In this document: positions 53,200 to 63,600 of the stretch, in pieces
Layout of the letters: each line of letters begins with the position of its first letter
Numbering within the stretch: the first letter of the stretch is position 1
Source: Candidatus Cloacimonadota bacterium
GTDB lineage: Bacteria; Cloacimonadota; Cloacimonadia; Cloacimonadales; Cloacimonadaceae
Direction: 5' to 3'
Length of the DNA stretch: 64,000 nucleotides
Assembly (NCBI GenBank): GCA_029781115.1
Contig: JAKOXG010000011.1
Location: 124,001 to 188,000, forward strand
Notes under the pieces: model-generated
What the model saw: the letters and a program-made list of their open reading frames with translations, nothing else
What the model was told of the DNA's origin: nothing
Database searches by the model: none
Position numbers and translations under genes: made by a program

Positions 53200-54912
53200 A
53201 TGAAGAAAGAAAATAAACCCATCCTGATAGGCTGTTTGGTCTTTCCCATAGTCCTTATCATCGTTTTTGCAGTCAGCTTTGGCATTGCCTACGAAAAGCT
53301 GGATCTTAAGGTAAAAATGCCTTCCAATGCCTGGCTGGTTTTGGACCTTTCCGGTGGCGTGCCCGATTATTCAGAATTCAGCGCACCCTCATTTATGGAT
53401 CTAACCTCAAACAGCAGCCGTGAACTGGTGGATAAGATCACGGCCGCGGCGCGAGACAAACGCATCCGCGGTATCCTGATCAAGCCAAGCGCCGTGCAGA
53501 TCAATATGCCCAATCTCAGCGAAGTAGGCAAAGCACTTGATGATTTTAAGAAGAGCAAAAAACCCGTGCTGGCCTATGGCGAAGCCCTGGGACAGGGTGA
53601 CTATCTCCTGGCCGCATATGCAGACAGCATCTGGATGAACGCTTCAGCATCCGGGGGCATCATGCTGGATGGAGTGAGCGCAAACATCCTCTTTTACACG
53701 CAGGCGCTTCAGAAACTGGGGATCAAGATGCACGTGATGCAGGAGGGTGACTTCAAGGGAGCGGCTGATCCTTTCACCAGAACCGATCTCTCACCCGGCA
53801 CCAAAGAGAACATTGAGAAGGTGCTGAAGTCACGCTATGACATGATCATAGACTTGGTAGCATCGAGGCGGAAGCTCACGCACGAGCAGGTGAAAAACAT
53901 TTACGAAGAAAGAGAAGAGCTGTTTATCACCGGCAACAAGGCGGTCAGCTATGGTTTGGTGGACAAGCTGGGCAGCCTGGGTGCCTTCAAACAGCACTAC
54001 AACATCGCAGAAGACAATACTTTGAGTATCAAAGACTACAAGCCCTCAATCAAGCTAAGAAAAGCCCAAAACGTGGCTGTGATCAATCTGATGGGCGACA
54101 TCAACGGCTCGGGTGAATACACGCAAAACAGCATCTCCTTGGCCAAATTGGAGCGCAGCCTCAGGGATTTGGAGGCGGATAAGAGCATTAAAGCCGTGGT
54201 GCTCAGAGTCAACAGCCCGGGCGGTTCTGCTTTGGAAAGTGAACTTATCTACCAGCGGCTGATGGAGCTGAAGAAGAAGTATCCACTGGTGGTTTGGATG
54301 GGCGGATCTGCTGCCAGCGGAGGATATTACATCTCCTGTGCAGGGGATTATATCATGGCAGATCCGGCTTGCATAACCGGCTCCATCGGGGTGATTATGG
54401 CTGTGCCCGAAACCAAAGGCTTGGGCGACAAGCTGGGCTTGGGCAGTCAGGTGTTGCGCTATGGTAAATACGCCGGCGCAATCGAACTTTTTAACACATA
54501 CCAGCCTGCGGTGCTTGATGCACTCAAGCAAAGCTCGTCGGCTGTATATACGGAATTTAAACAACGCGTCTCAGACTCCCGCAAGATACCCATGGAAGAG
54601 ATTCCGGCTCTGGCAGAGGGGAGGATATTCAGCGCTGAAGACGCCCTCAAACTCAAGCTTATAGATGCCATTGGCGCTCAAGATGACGCCATCAAAAAGG
54701 CAGCAGCCTTGGCGAAGATAAAAGATTACGGGGTAGTGCATTATCCGGATAAAGTGTCATTTATGGAATTGATTAGAGAACACGGATTTACGGGTACTGT
54801 GAGCCGGATGCTGGCTCGCAAGACCTCACCTGAAGAGGTGCTGAATGAGCATCTTGAAGAACACTTTGACCCCAATGAATTGCTGTATCGCTGCCCTTGG
54901 AATCTGCCTTGA
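53200..54912 (+). CDS. sppA: Signal peptide peptidase SppA, 67K-type
   Basis: The 570-residue serine protease degrades cleaved signal peptides in the membrane. It has the duplicated (long) form: an N-terminal anchor (residues 8-30), a first half containing the catalytic Lys186 (QEGDFKGAADPFTRTDLSP), and a second half with the nucleophile Ser373 (GGSAASGGYYISC) after RVNSPGGSALESE. The Lys-Ser dyad lies across the two halves as in E. coli SppA. Its closing motif is SGRIFSAEDAL-like EGRIFSAEDALKLKLIDAIG. The tRNA gene ends about 105 bases upstream, and rng follows 32 bases downstream. Confidence 0.95.
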   Translation: MKKENKPILIGCLVFPIVLIIVFAVSFGIAYEKLDLKVKMPSNAWLVLDLSGGVPDYSEFSAPSFMDLTSNSSRELVDKITAAARDKRIRGILIKPSAVQINMPNLSEVGKALDDFKKSKKPVLAYGEALGQGDYLLAAYADSIWMNASASGGIMLDGVSANILFYTQALQKLGIKMHVMQEGDFKGAADPFTRTDLSPGTKENIEKVLKSRYDMIIDLVASRRKLTHEQVKNIYEEREELFITGNKAVSYGLVDKLGSLGAFKQHYNIAEDNTLSIKDYKPSIKLRKAQNVAVINLMGDINGSGEYTQNSISLAKLERSLRDLEADKSIKAVVLRVNSPGGSALESELIYQRLMELKKKYPLVVWMGGSAASGGYYISCAGDYIMADPACITGSIGVIMAVPETKGLGDKLGLGSQVLRYGKYAGAIELFNTYQPAVLDALKQSSSAVYTEFKQRVSDSRKIPMEEIPALAEGRIFSAEDALKLKLIDAIGAQDDAIKKAAALAKIKDYGVVHYPDKVSFMELIREHGFTGTVSRMLARKTSPEEVLNEHLEEHFDPNELLYRCPWNLP

Positions 54913-54944
54913 GTTTGTGCAAGATGAAACAAGTTTAGGAAATC

Positions 54945-56462
54945 ATGAGAAAAGACAACTTTAACACCGAGATCATCGTGGATGTGCATCCTTTGGAGAA
55001 GCGCATCGCTGTTCTCGAAGATAGTAAACTGGTGGAGCTCTTTGTGGAACGCAAAGACCGCCAAAACATTGTGGGCAACATCTATAAGGGTTATGTGAAA
55101 GACGTCCTTCCCGGCATGGGCGCCGCTTTCATCGAGATCGGATTGGAGCGCACCGCTTTCCTGCATTATGCAGACATCGTGCAAGACTTCCTCGATCTCT
55201 TTGAAAACGATAAGCCCAAAAAGAAGATCGACCCTCGCGATTCATCGCAGATCGGCAGCCTGCTCAAGCCCAATCAAGAGATCATCGTTCAGGTTCATAA
55301 AGGACCACTGGGCACTAAAGGAGCGAGGCTGACGGGGCAGATCTCCATCCCGGGCAAGTATTTGGTGCTTTTCCCAAATAAGAGCCGCATCGCCATCTCC
55401 CGCAAGATCTACAATCAAGGCGAGCGAAACCGCATCCGCAAGATACTCACCGAGATCAAAGAACCGGATTATGGGCTGATCGTGCGCACGGAGGCAGAAG
55501 GCTGTGATGAAGAGGATTTCCGCAGCGAATACAAGGCCTTGGCCAAGACCTGGAAGCTGATCGAAAAGCAGATCAAATATGCCAAAGGGCCGGTGTGCGT
55601 CTTCGATGAAAATGCCTTGGAAAACTACCTCATTCGCGACCTTTTTGACGATCACGTGGATCGCCTGGTGGTGAATGACAAAACCTTTTACAAAAACCTG
55701 ATCTCGCAGCTCAATGATGTGTCGCCGGAGCTGATCCCGCATGTGGAGCTGTATAAAGAAGCCAGTCCCATCTTTGATGCCTGGAACATCGAGAAGAAGT
55801 TTGAAACCGTGTTCCGCTCACGCGTCTACCTGCCCAGCGGCGGCAATATCAAGATTGAACAAACCGAAGCGTTGGTGGCGATCGACATCAATACGGGCAG
55901 CTTTACCGGTAAAACCAACTACGAAGAGACGATCCGGCGCACCAACCTGGAAGCAGCTGCGGAATGTGCGCGCCAAATACGCCTGCGCGACCTCAGCGGC
56001 GTGATCGTTATCGACTTTATCGATATGAGCAGTTCGGAAAACCGTCAAGAGGTGCTGGGTCTGCTGCGTCGAGGTTTGAGGCGTGACAGAGCCAAAACCA
56101 AGCTCTACAATTTCACCGAGCTGGGCTTGGTGGAGATCACACGTAAACGTATGCGCGCTACACTGATAGCCAACTTCTCGGATACCTGTCCCTGCTGTCA
56201 CGGCACCGGTAGAATCATCTCCCACGACGCCATGACCATGAGGATACACCGTTGGCTGAACCGTGCGGAATACTACACCAGAAACCAAAAGCTGCGCATC
56301 ACGGTGGATCCTGACCTGTATGCCCACATCAAGGAAAATGGAGAGTATTTCAGCGACTTCAAAGATCAGGTGGAAGTAGCCAGCGACAGCAACATGCGGC
56401 ACGATCAATTCATCGTGCAGAAGTTGCCGGGTTTGGAGGATATCACCTCGAGATTCAACTGA
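54945..56462 (+). CDS. rng: Ribonuclease G/E family protein
   Basis: The 505-residue endoribonuclease processes and degrades RNA. It has the S1 domain (GNIYKGYVKDVLPGMGAAFIEIGLERTAFLHYADI, split at insertions), the RNase H-like part and the DNase I-like catalytic region with VAIDINTGSFTG, GVIVIDFIDM and VEITRKRMR. The zinc-link CPCCHGTGRI joins subunits. Length suits RNase G without the degradosome scaffold of RNase E. It ends at a strong terminator. Its place after sppA suggests they share a transcript. Confidence 0.95.
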   Translation: MRKDNFNTEIIVDVHPLEKRIAVLEDSKLVELFVERKDRQNIVGNIYKGYVKDVLPGMGAAFIEIGLERTAFLHYADIVQDFLDLFENDKPKKKIDPRDSSQIGSLLKPNQEIIVQVHKGPLGTKGARLTGQISIPGKYLVLFPNKSRIAISRKIYNQGERNRIRKILTEIKEPDYGLIVRTEAEGCDEEDFRSEYKALAKTWKLIEKQIKYAKGPVCVFDENALENYLIRDLFDDHVDRLVVNDKTFYKNLISQLNDVSPELIPHVELYKEASPIFDAWNIEKKFETVFRSRVYLPSGGNIKIEQTEALVAIDINTGSFTGKTNYEETIRRTNLEAAAECARQIRLRDLSGVIVIDFIDMSSSENRQEVLGLLRRGLRRDRAKTKLYNFTELGLVEITRKRMRATLIANFSDTCPCCHGTGRIISHDAMTMRIHRWLNRAEYYTRNQKLRITVDPDLYAHIKENGEYFSDFKDQVEVASDSNMRHDQFIVQKLPGLEDITSRFN

Positions 56463-56479
56463 TTTAAAACCAAGTTATA

Positions 56480-56522
56480 AAAGGCGTTACCCAAGCTTTC
56501 AGGCTGGGTGACGCCTTTTTTG
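56480..56522 (+). terminator. Rho-independent terminator after rng
   Basis: AAGGCGTTACCCA (56481-56493) pairs with TGGGTGACGCCTT, with a mid-stem mismatch, and is followed by six T residues. An A-family repeat begins about 24 bases later. Confidence 0.9.
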
Positions 56523-56545
56523 TCCCATAGATTCGTTACCTGCTC

Positions 56546-56645
56546 CTTCCTTACTCACCCGCCCGGAGATGCCGTGGAGATACTCGGGTTTTTCCCGAGA
56601 GGCTCCGGGTAATCACCGGGAGGCTAAGCAGGGAAGAGGTGGGTG
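56546..56645 (+). repeat. Dispersed repeat family A, copy A4
   Basis: Direct-orientation copy with the central CTCGGG-TTTTT-CCCGAG hairpin and the GGAAGAGGTGGGTG end. It lies between the rng terminator and the convergent znuB stop. Confidence 0.85.
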
Positions 56646-56668
56646 AGGGCTGTCCAGTTTATGTGCTT

Positions 56669-57460
56669 TTAGCTTTTCTTTCTTAAGGCCAGGCTGGCTA
56701 AGAAAAAGAAAAACTCCAACATCACGATGCTGGCGCCGGTGGGGATATTGAGCCACCAAGAGAGGGCAAAACCGCCAATCGCCGCCAGGATGGCCAGCAC
56801 GGCGCTGAGGACGATCACCGTGGGTAAGTGTCTGACAAGGTTGAAGATAGTCGCAGCGGGCAGGATGAGCTGGGCACTTACCAAGATGATACCGGCTGCT
56901 TTGAGGTTGATCACGATGTTGGCGGCTAACAGGATCAGGAAGAGGTGGTTTACAAAAGTGACGGGGATGCGCAGGAATTGCGCCATTTCAGCATTATAGG
57001 ACAGGTAGAAAAGCTGGTGATAAAAGATGAGGATAAAAGCCAGGGACAGCACCGCCATGATGCCCACCTGGATCAGGTCGCTTTGGTTCACAAGCAGCAC
57101 ATTGCCAAAGAGGTAAGACGAGAGGTCGAAGGCGTAGGCGGAGCTGAGGCTGATGAGGATGATGGCAAAAGCCATGGAGACGCTCAGGAAGATGGTGATG
57201 GTGTTGGTTTCCTCCAGTTTGTAGCGTTTGGAAAGCCAGCCGATGATATAGGCCAAAACGATCACAAACAAGAGGGTGACGATGCGGCCATTCAAGCCGG
57301 TTATCAAAGCGATGGCGATGCCGGCAAAAGCCATGTGGGAAAAGGCTTCGCCCAGATATGAGATGCGCCTGAGGCTCACAAAAGGCGAAAAGATGGCCAA
57401 AGACAGCGAAGAAAGCACGGAGGCGATCAGGGCGCGGATCAGGAAGTTGAAGGTAAACAT
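56669..57460 (-). CDS. znuB: Metal ABC transporter permease, ZnuB-like
   Basis: The 263-residue permease belongs to the ABC-3 family with about eight membrane helices. The N-terminal motif is LRRISYLGEAFSHMAFAGIAIA (the usual RRMALLGDAISHAVLPG counterpart), followed by NTITIFLSVSMAFAIIL. The start shares its first base with the znuC stop (TGATG), so the genes are coupled. Zinc, manganese or iron are possible substrates. Confidence 0.93.
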   Translation of the reverse strand: MFTFNFLIRALIASVLSSLSLAIFSPFVSLRRISYLGEAFSHMAFAGIAIALITGLNGRIVTLLFVIVLAYIIGWLSKRYKLEETNTITIFLSVSMAFAIILISLSSAYAFDLSSYLFGNVLLVNQSDLIQVGIMAVLSLAFILIFYHQLFYLSYNAEMAQFLRIPVTFVNHLFLILLAANIVINLKAAGIILVSAQLILPAATIFNLVRHLPTVIVLSAVLAILAAIGGFALSWWLNIPTGASIVMLEFFFFLASLALRKKS

Positions 57461-58188
57461 CAGTAGCTCTTGTGCACGATTTTGGTGGTTTCGCCAAAGA
57501 AGTCGTGGATGGTCTCGGCGTTGATCAGCTCGGTTTTATCGTGACAGTGCAGGGTTTTGTTGAGGCAGATGAGGAAGGAACAAAAGCTGGTGAGCGTGTG
57601 CAGATCGTGCGAGATGGTGATGATGGTGTGGCCTTGCTGGTTGAGCTCTTTGAGCAGGACAAAGAAGTTCTTCACGCCTGTTTGATCCACGGACGCTTCC
57701 GGCTCGTCCAAAAAGAGGTATTTACTGCCGCCCACGATCGCTCTGGCCAGAAGCACGCGCTGCATTTCGCCTCCGGAGAGGGCACCGATGGGCTTCCTGG
57801 CCTGTTGCCAGCAGCCGGTGCGCTCCATTGCTTCTCTGGCGCGCTCCTTCTGCGAAGTGCTGAAGCGCTGGGCGGGCTTGAGTTCTGCCGCCAAGCCCAT
57901 CAACACTATATCCTTGGCGGTGGCGGGGAAGCGGCGATCAAACTTCTCATCCTGCGGCAGGTAGCCCATGGGGTTGTGTTTAAGCCAGCTGAGGTGTGGC
58001 TCGCCGTCTATCTCTATCCTGCCCTCCTGCAGAGGGAGGATGCCCAAGATGAGCTTGATGAGGGTGGATTTACCGGCTCCGTTGGGGCCGATGATGGCGG
58101 CAAATTCACCCTCGGCGATGTCCAGATTGATGTCCTGCAGGATGGCGTGGTCGCCAATGCGGTGGTTTAGCTCTGAGATGCTGATCAT
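57460..58188 (-). CDS. znuC: Metal ABC transporter ATPase, ZnuC-like
   Basis: The 242-residue ATPase has Walker A GPNGAGKST (residues 34-42), the signature LSGGEMQRVLLARAIV, and Walker B YLFLDEPEASVD. ISELNHRIGDHAILQDINL is the usual start for this family. The stop is directly adjacent to the znuB start, and the start abuts the znuA stop. It would power the znuB-type permease. Confidence 0.93.
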   Translation of the reverse strand: MISISELNHRIGDHAILQDINLDIAEGEFAAIIGPNGAGKSTLIKLILGILPLQEGRIEIDGEPHLSWLKHNPMGYLPQDEKFDRRFPATAKDIVLMGLAAELKPAQRFSTSQKERAREAMERTGCWQQARKPIGALSGGEMQRVLLARAIVGGSKYLFLDEPEASVDQTGVKNFFVLLKELNQQGHTIITISHDLHTLTSFCSFLICLNKTLHCHDKTELINAETIHDFFGETTKIVHKSY

Positions 58189-59091
58189 CTAAGGAAGGGG
58201 CTCTTCTCCTTGCAAGGCCATCTTGATATGCTGCCAGTTTGTCCAGATCAGGTCTGTGATGCGCTTGGCTTTAAATTCGTGTCCCAGGGGATCCAGCGTC
58301 TGGATGTTGAGGTCAAATTCATCTGCCAAGACTTTGGCTGAGCGCTTGTCCATCTGTGGCTCGACAAAGATGGTGTTGATCTTATTGGCTTTAATGATCT
58401 TACCCAGCTTGGCCAGCTCTTTGGCGGTGGGTTCTTTGCCGGGGGAGGACTGCACGGTGGCGGGCACCGCGATGCCATAATCCAGGGCAAAATAGTGGAA
58501 GCTGTCGTGATAGGTGATGATGGCGGGATTTTCGATCAAAGCCCTGTCTTTGCTGATCTGCTGGTGCATGGAGCTGAGGTTATTGACCAAAGTCATGGTG
58601 TTTTGGTTGATGACGGCAGTTTGCTCCGGGAAATAGCTCTGCAACCGGTCTGCCAGCATCATGGCCATCCTGATCAAATACTGCGGCGAGAGCCAGATGT
58701 GAGGGTTGACTTCTTTGCTTCTGCTTTTTTCGACCGGCGTTATATTGATCAGATCGGCGAGGTTTATCAGCTTGTCAGAGCGTTGGTTGAACGCATCCGT
58801 GAGCTGTTCTTCCAAGCCAAGGCCGTTCATAACGAGCAGTTTGGCTTCATCCAGCTTCTTGATGTCTTTGGCTTTGGGGCTCCAGGTGTGCGGCGAGGCG
58901 GATGCAGGGATGAGGCTTTCCACCCTCACACCGTCGCCCACCAGCTCCCGCAACAGGAGTTCGTAGGGGTGGATGGTGGTGATGATCAGGGGTCTTTCAT
59001 CCTTGGGTTTGGGCTTGCAGCCGCCACTGATAAGCAAAATCAGCAGCACTCCCGCCAGTAAGAGGCAAGAGCTTATTTTGCGGTGTTTCAT
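58189..59091 (-). CDS. znuA: Metal-binding lipoprotein, ZnuA-like
   Basis: This 300-residue substrate-binding lipoprotein (lipobox ISGGC, Cys25) is of the cluster 9 family. Metal-ligand His are probably in TTIHPYE, in SASPHTWSP, in NPHIWLSP and in ITYHDSFHYFA. The long His/Asp-rich loop typical of dedicated ZnuA proteins is absent: the sequence between LVMNGLGLEEQL and NPHIWLSP is ordinary. This keeps zinc and manganese both open. It precedes znuC and znuB in one operon and follows pepA after five bases. Confidence 0.9.
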   Translation of the reverse strand: MKHRKISSCLLLAGVLLILLISGGCKPKPKDERPLIITTIHPYELLLRELVGDGVRVESLIPASASPHTWSPKAKDIKKLDEAKLLVMNGLGLEEQLTDAFNQRSDKLINLADLINITPVEKSRSKEVNPHIWLSPQYLIRMAMMLADRLQSYFPEQTAVINQNTMTLVNNLSSMHQQISKDRALIENPAIITYHDSFHYFALDYGIAVPATVQSSPGKEPTAKELAKLGKIIKANKINTIFVEPQMDKRSAKVLADEFDLNIQTLDPLGHEFKAKRITDLIWTNWQHIKMALQGEEPLP

Positions 59092-59096
59092 GATGT

Positions 59097-60575
59097 TTAC
59101 TCCATTTCGCGCAGGAGTTGCGTGATGAGGCGCACTCCCACTCCTGTGGCTCCCACACCATACATTCCGGCTTCACTGTCGCGGGTGGCGGTGCCGGCGA
59201 TGTCGATGTGGATCCAGGGTTTTTTGTCTACAAATTCCTGGATAAACAAGGCGGCGGTGATGGTGCCTGCCATGGGGCCGCCCACGTTTCTGAGGTCTGC
59301 CACCTGGCTCTTGATCAGCTCTTTATATTCTTCATGGGCGGGAAGTTGCCAGATCTTTTCGCCGGTGTATTCGGAGGCGGTTTTCAGCTTTTCCAGCCAG
59401 GCATCGTCGTTGGTCACCACGGCGGAAATCTTGTTTCCCAATGCTCCCACCGCTGCACCCGTGAGCGTGGCGATATCCAGGATTTTATTTACCTTTTCTC
59501 TGCTGATAGCATAGTGGATGGCGTCTATCAGGGTGAGGCGTCCTTCCGCATCGGTATTGACCACCTCGATGGTCTTGCCGTTCATGCTGCGGATGAGGTC
59601 GCCGGGGTGGTAAGCTTCGCCGGAGATCATGTTTTCGCAGGCTGCCACGATGGCTACGAGGTTGACCTTGAGTTTGAGGCTGCTGGCGGCGATCATGGCG
59701 CCGATCACAGCGGCTGCTCCGGCCATGTCACTCTTCATGCTCACCATGCCCTGAGGGCTTTTGATGCAGTATCCGCCGCTATCGTAGGTGATGCCTTTGC
59801 CGATCAGGCCGATGGTCTTGTTTCTCGCATCCGGATTGCCCTGATAGCGCATGATGATGAGGCGTGGCTCGGATTTGGAGCCTTTGCCCACCGCCAGAAA
59901 GGCGTCCATCTTGAGGCGGCGCAGCTTGTCAGCATTGAAGATATCGATGTCAAAGCCATATTTGAGAGCCGCTTTCTTGGTGGCTTCCGCCAGGCTTTCG
60001 GGGAAGATCACGTTGGCAGGCTCATTCACCAGATCACGGGCGAAGTTTGTGCTCTCGGCAAAGATGCGTCCTTCCAGCACTCCGCGGTTGAAATAGCGCG
60101 TATTCTTGAGGTTCATGACCAGGTGCAGGGCGTCTATCTCATGCTTATCTTCGCTGCTAAGGTATTTGGTAAACTTGTATTCGGTGAGCAGGGAAGATTC
60201 TGCCAATACATGCCCGTAAGCCACATCACCGATGGTGATCGGGAAGGCCTGAAAGAGATACAGGGTCTCGGCTTTGAGCTTGAGGGATGCTCTCACTGCG
60301 GCTGCGAAGAGCCGGCGCATTTTGTCTATCGTCAAAGCTGCGACATCTCCTGCGCCACAGATGACGAGGTTGTATTTACGTCCTTTATGCACGGCTGAAG
60401 TGCTCTGGACGGCGGCAAATTCTGCCTTGAAGGAAGAGTTTTCTATCCAAGCTTTGGCAAGCTCTGCAACGTGAGATGGTAGGTATTCGATGGCATCGAG
60501 ATCAAAGTCTTCTCCGAGGAGGAGAATGATGGTATCCATGTGTTCCGGGATCTTCTTGAGTAGATCTATCTTCAT
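59097..60575 (-). CDS. pepA: Leucyl aminopeptidase (M17 family)
   Basis: This 492-residue metallopeptidase removes N-terminal residues from peptides. The catalytic domain shows GLIGKGITYDSGGYCIKSP, MKSDMAGAAAVIGAM and the signature NTDAEGRL, whose Asp and Glu bind the two metal ions. The N-terminal domain (1-170) is a family-typical alpha/beta domain. Gly-rich TLTGAAVGALG and ILDIATLTGAAVGAL follow. It precedes the znu genes by only five bases; since M17 enzymes need zinc or manganese, the shared operon is sensible. Confidence 0.95.
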   Translation of the reverse strand: MKIDLLKKIPEHMDTIILLLGEDFDLDAIEYLPSHVAELAKAWIENSSFKAEFAAVQSTSAVHKGRKYNLVICGAGDVAALTIDKMRRLFAAAVRASLKLKAETLYLFQAFPITIGDVAYGHVLAESSLLTEYKFTKYLSSEDKHEIDALHLVMNLKNTRYFNRGVLEGRIFAESTNFARDLVNEPANVIFPESLAEATKKAALKYGFDIDIFNADKLRRLKMDAFLAVGKGSKSEPRLIIMRYQGNPDARNKTIGLIGKGITYDSGGYCIKSPQGMVSMKSDMAGAAAVIGAMIAASSLKLKVNLVAIVAACENMISGEAYHPGDLIRSMNGKTIEVVNTDAEGRLTLIDAIHYAISREKVNKILDIATLTGAAVGALGNKISAVVTNDDAWLEKLKTASEYTGEKIWQLPAHEEYKELIKSQVADLRNVGGPMAGTITAALFIQEFVDKKPWIHIDIAGTATRDSEAGMYGVGATGVGVRLITQLLREME

Positions 60576-60621
60576 GGGTTTGCTCCTGTATTTGTGTTAT
60601 TTAAAATGTGTTGATGTGTCA

Positions 60622-63600
60622 TTAGAAGTCCTCCACCAGGCTCAGGTAATAAGCCGGTTTGGAGTAAGATTGCAGGTCTGTAGCCCAGGCGATGTCAAAC
60701 CTGAGCACCACGTAGCCGAGGTTGAGGCGGGGGCCAAAGCCAAAGCCCAGTTTCAGGTCTTTGAGGGCATTGTTTTGAAAGACTCTCAGCTTGGTCCAAT
60801 CGTTGTAGACGGTGCCCACGTCGGCAAAGATCGTGCCCCTGATATTGGGTATGGTGACCGGCACGGGGAAATTCATGGCGATGTAATCAAAGAAGGGGAA
60901 ACGCAATTCGGCGCTGGCTAACAGCTTGTTGTGTCCATAGTCCTCGCTCTCATGCCCACGCACGCCGTTGAAGCCGTAAAGGTCATAATAGAGGGCTTTT
61001 TCATTGTCGTCAAAGTCGGTGCAGGTTCCGGCAAAGAGGCGCGTGGCAAAGCCGTAACGCTTGTTGAAGAGGGTGTAGGAACGTAAATCCAGGAAAGCGG
61101 TAAGATAATCAAACTCTTTACCGCTGAAGCTGGCACTCACGGAGGCGTTGCTGCGGGTGCCAAGCAGCGGCCCCGTGGAGCCCCAAAGGGCGGTATCATG
61201 CACCAAGCTCAGTCCCGGTGAGTTTACCCAGCTGTATTCCGAATCGGAAAAGTGGATCCACTCTCCACCGTCGCCCTTCTCCTTCCATTTATCCCAGCGT
61301 GTCTTGCGCTGTTGCACGCTTTGCTCAAATTCCAGCCTCAGAAAGCGGCTGAAGGGATAGCGCAAGAGCAGCAGCAGTCCTGTCTCTCTTTGGATATAGC
61401 GGTAGTAGTCATCTTGCTCTTTAAACACCACATCGTTGAAGATGTTGAAAGCTCCAAAGCCGAAATCAGTGCGCTTTTTGAGGTAAAGGTAGCTGAGGAT
61501 GAGGTTGTTTTCCTCCCATTCTCCTGAAAGACCGGCGTTTATGCCGATGGCGTGACTGCCCATGATGTCCGCCAAACCTGCCTCGATGAAGCCCACGGCT
61601 CCACTTGCCGAGGAGTAGGCGAGGCCGCCCCAGAGGCGTTCCACTGCCAGTTTGCTGCGGTATTTATCCACCTTGGGCGGTTTTCTGCTGGGAGTGGTAG
61701 GTTTATCGTCATAGCTGAAATCTTGCTGTGCCAAAAGGGATTCCAAGGGTGAGAACTGCGGTCTGCGCGGATTGGCAACGTTTGCTTCACCGGATGTGCT
61801 GCGTTTCCTGCGGGAGTGGCGGCCATAATTGTCCAGCAGGCTCATATCTATATCCGCAAATAGGTTGTCATCCTGCTGCCAGGCTTTGTTTGCGTCGTAG
61901 GGCTTCCACTTCAGGGAATCCAGCGGGTTGTAGTCAAAATAGATGTTCCATGCACCGTTAAAGTAGTTGGAAACCACCAAGTAGCGCGCATCCGGGGAGA
62001 TGTCTCCTGCGTATATGCCGGATATGACACTGCTCACGTCCGCCTTTTGCTTGTTTTCCAAGTCCACGATGCGGTAGTTGGTCACACCGTCTATACTGCT
62101 GAGATACATGATCTTATCCGAGGATTGCACATACATGGGATAGCTGCAAGCTGTGTCTTCATCGTTGATCTTTCTCAGCTCGTGGGTATTCAGATCGAGG
62201 CTGAAGACGCCGGTGCGGTAGTTGGCGAAGAAGCCCTCGCGCTTGCCTTCTTTGTCGAGGATTCTCTCAGAGGTAAAGACGATGCTTTTGCCATCCGGAG
62301 CCCACCGGGCATGCGCATCCCAATAGTGATCATCGGTGACCTTCAGCAGGTCTTTGCGTTGCAGATCATAGGTAAAGATGTCGCTCTGCAAACCTTGCGT
62401 GCCGCAGATGAGCAGCTGCGTTCCATCCGGCGAGACGTCCACCTCATAGATGGTGTTCAGCTTGTCCAACTTGATGGTTTGTGTGATCTTGGCCTTTTTG
62501 GTATCCAGGATGTGGATCACGTCACCGCTGGCCGCTTTGGCGGTAAAGGCCACACTCCGGTTATCCGGAAACCAGCTCAGGTTGGCTCTATAATAGTGAA
62601 ATTCCTGCATCTTGCCGCTCCGCTCTCCGGTGATCAGCTTCTTGGCCTTGGAGAGTCCGTGCGTGGAGGAAAGCCAGATGCTGTAGCGTGCTCCTGCATT
62701 GGAAAAGTAGACGTAGCTGTTGCCATCCGGCGAAAAGCGGGGCATGTAGTTGAAAGTGGAGCCATCTTTGGCGCTGAAGGTGCGCTGCTCCATCTGATCC
62801 ATGGGGGGATCATAGATGCTCACGCAGGGGTAATAAAGCTTCTTGAGATAAAAGTGCCAGCGACGCTCTAACTGCCCAAAATCCAAACCAAAGACTTGAT
62901 TGGTGGCCTCTTCCGTGCTGCGTGCATTGCGCAGGGCAAAGTAGTATTCGCCCACCTTCTCACGTCCCCATTCATCGGCGATAAACTTCAGAAAGCTCTC
63001 GCCCATCCTGTAGGCTATATATCCATCCGAATACTCCAGCGGACGCATCTTGTCGTTGATCACCATATCGAGGATGAACATATTGTTGAAGTCGTCTTCA
63101 CCGCCGATGGAGAGGAACTCCGGCAGCCCTTCCGAAAACCAGAAGGGGAAGGACTGCGGGCGCATATAGCGCAAGAGCCCGCTTGAGGAGCGATCCAGCG
63201 CATTGGTATAGGCGTGCGTAAGCTCGTGCACCAAAAGCTCTTCCAGCTTGGGATAGCTCCCTTCAAAGGGCACCACCACCCTGTTTCTGAGGCTTTCGGT
63301 AAAACCGCCAATGCCTTCTGTGAGCAGGGGATAGATGATGTTGGTATTGAGAAATTCCTTCTGAGTCTCGTAGACGATCAGCGGGATGCGGGATTTGATC
63401 GGGAAGCGCAGGTCGTCTTTGAGCCGGTAGTAGATTTCCTCGCACATCAGGCTCACCAGGCGCCCAAAATCATCATTCCCGGCCGGGAAATACAGGTCAA
63501 AGTGCATGCTGCGGATCATGCTCCACTTGGAATCCACCACGTTCACTTTGTTTTGCCCAAAGTTATAGGCATTGAGGCTAAGTGTTGCCGCCAGTATCAG

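Noticed and set aside
59118-60398. Long open frame antisense to leucyl aminopeptidase (about 426 codons)
   Set aside because: Shadow of pepA codon bias; His- and Asp-rich translation without any family motif.
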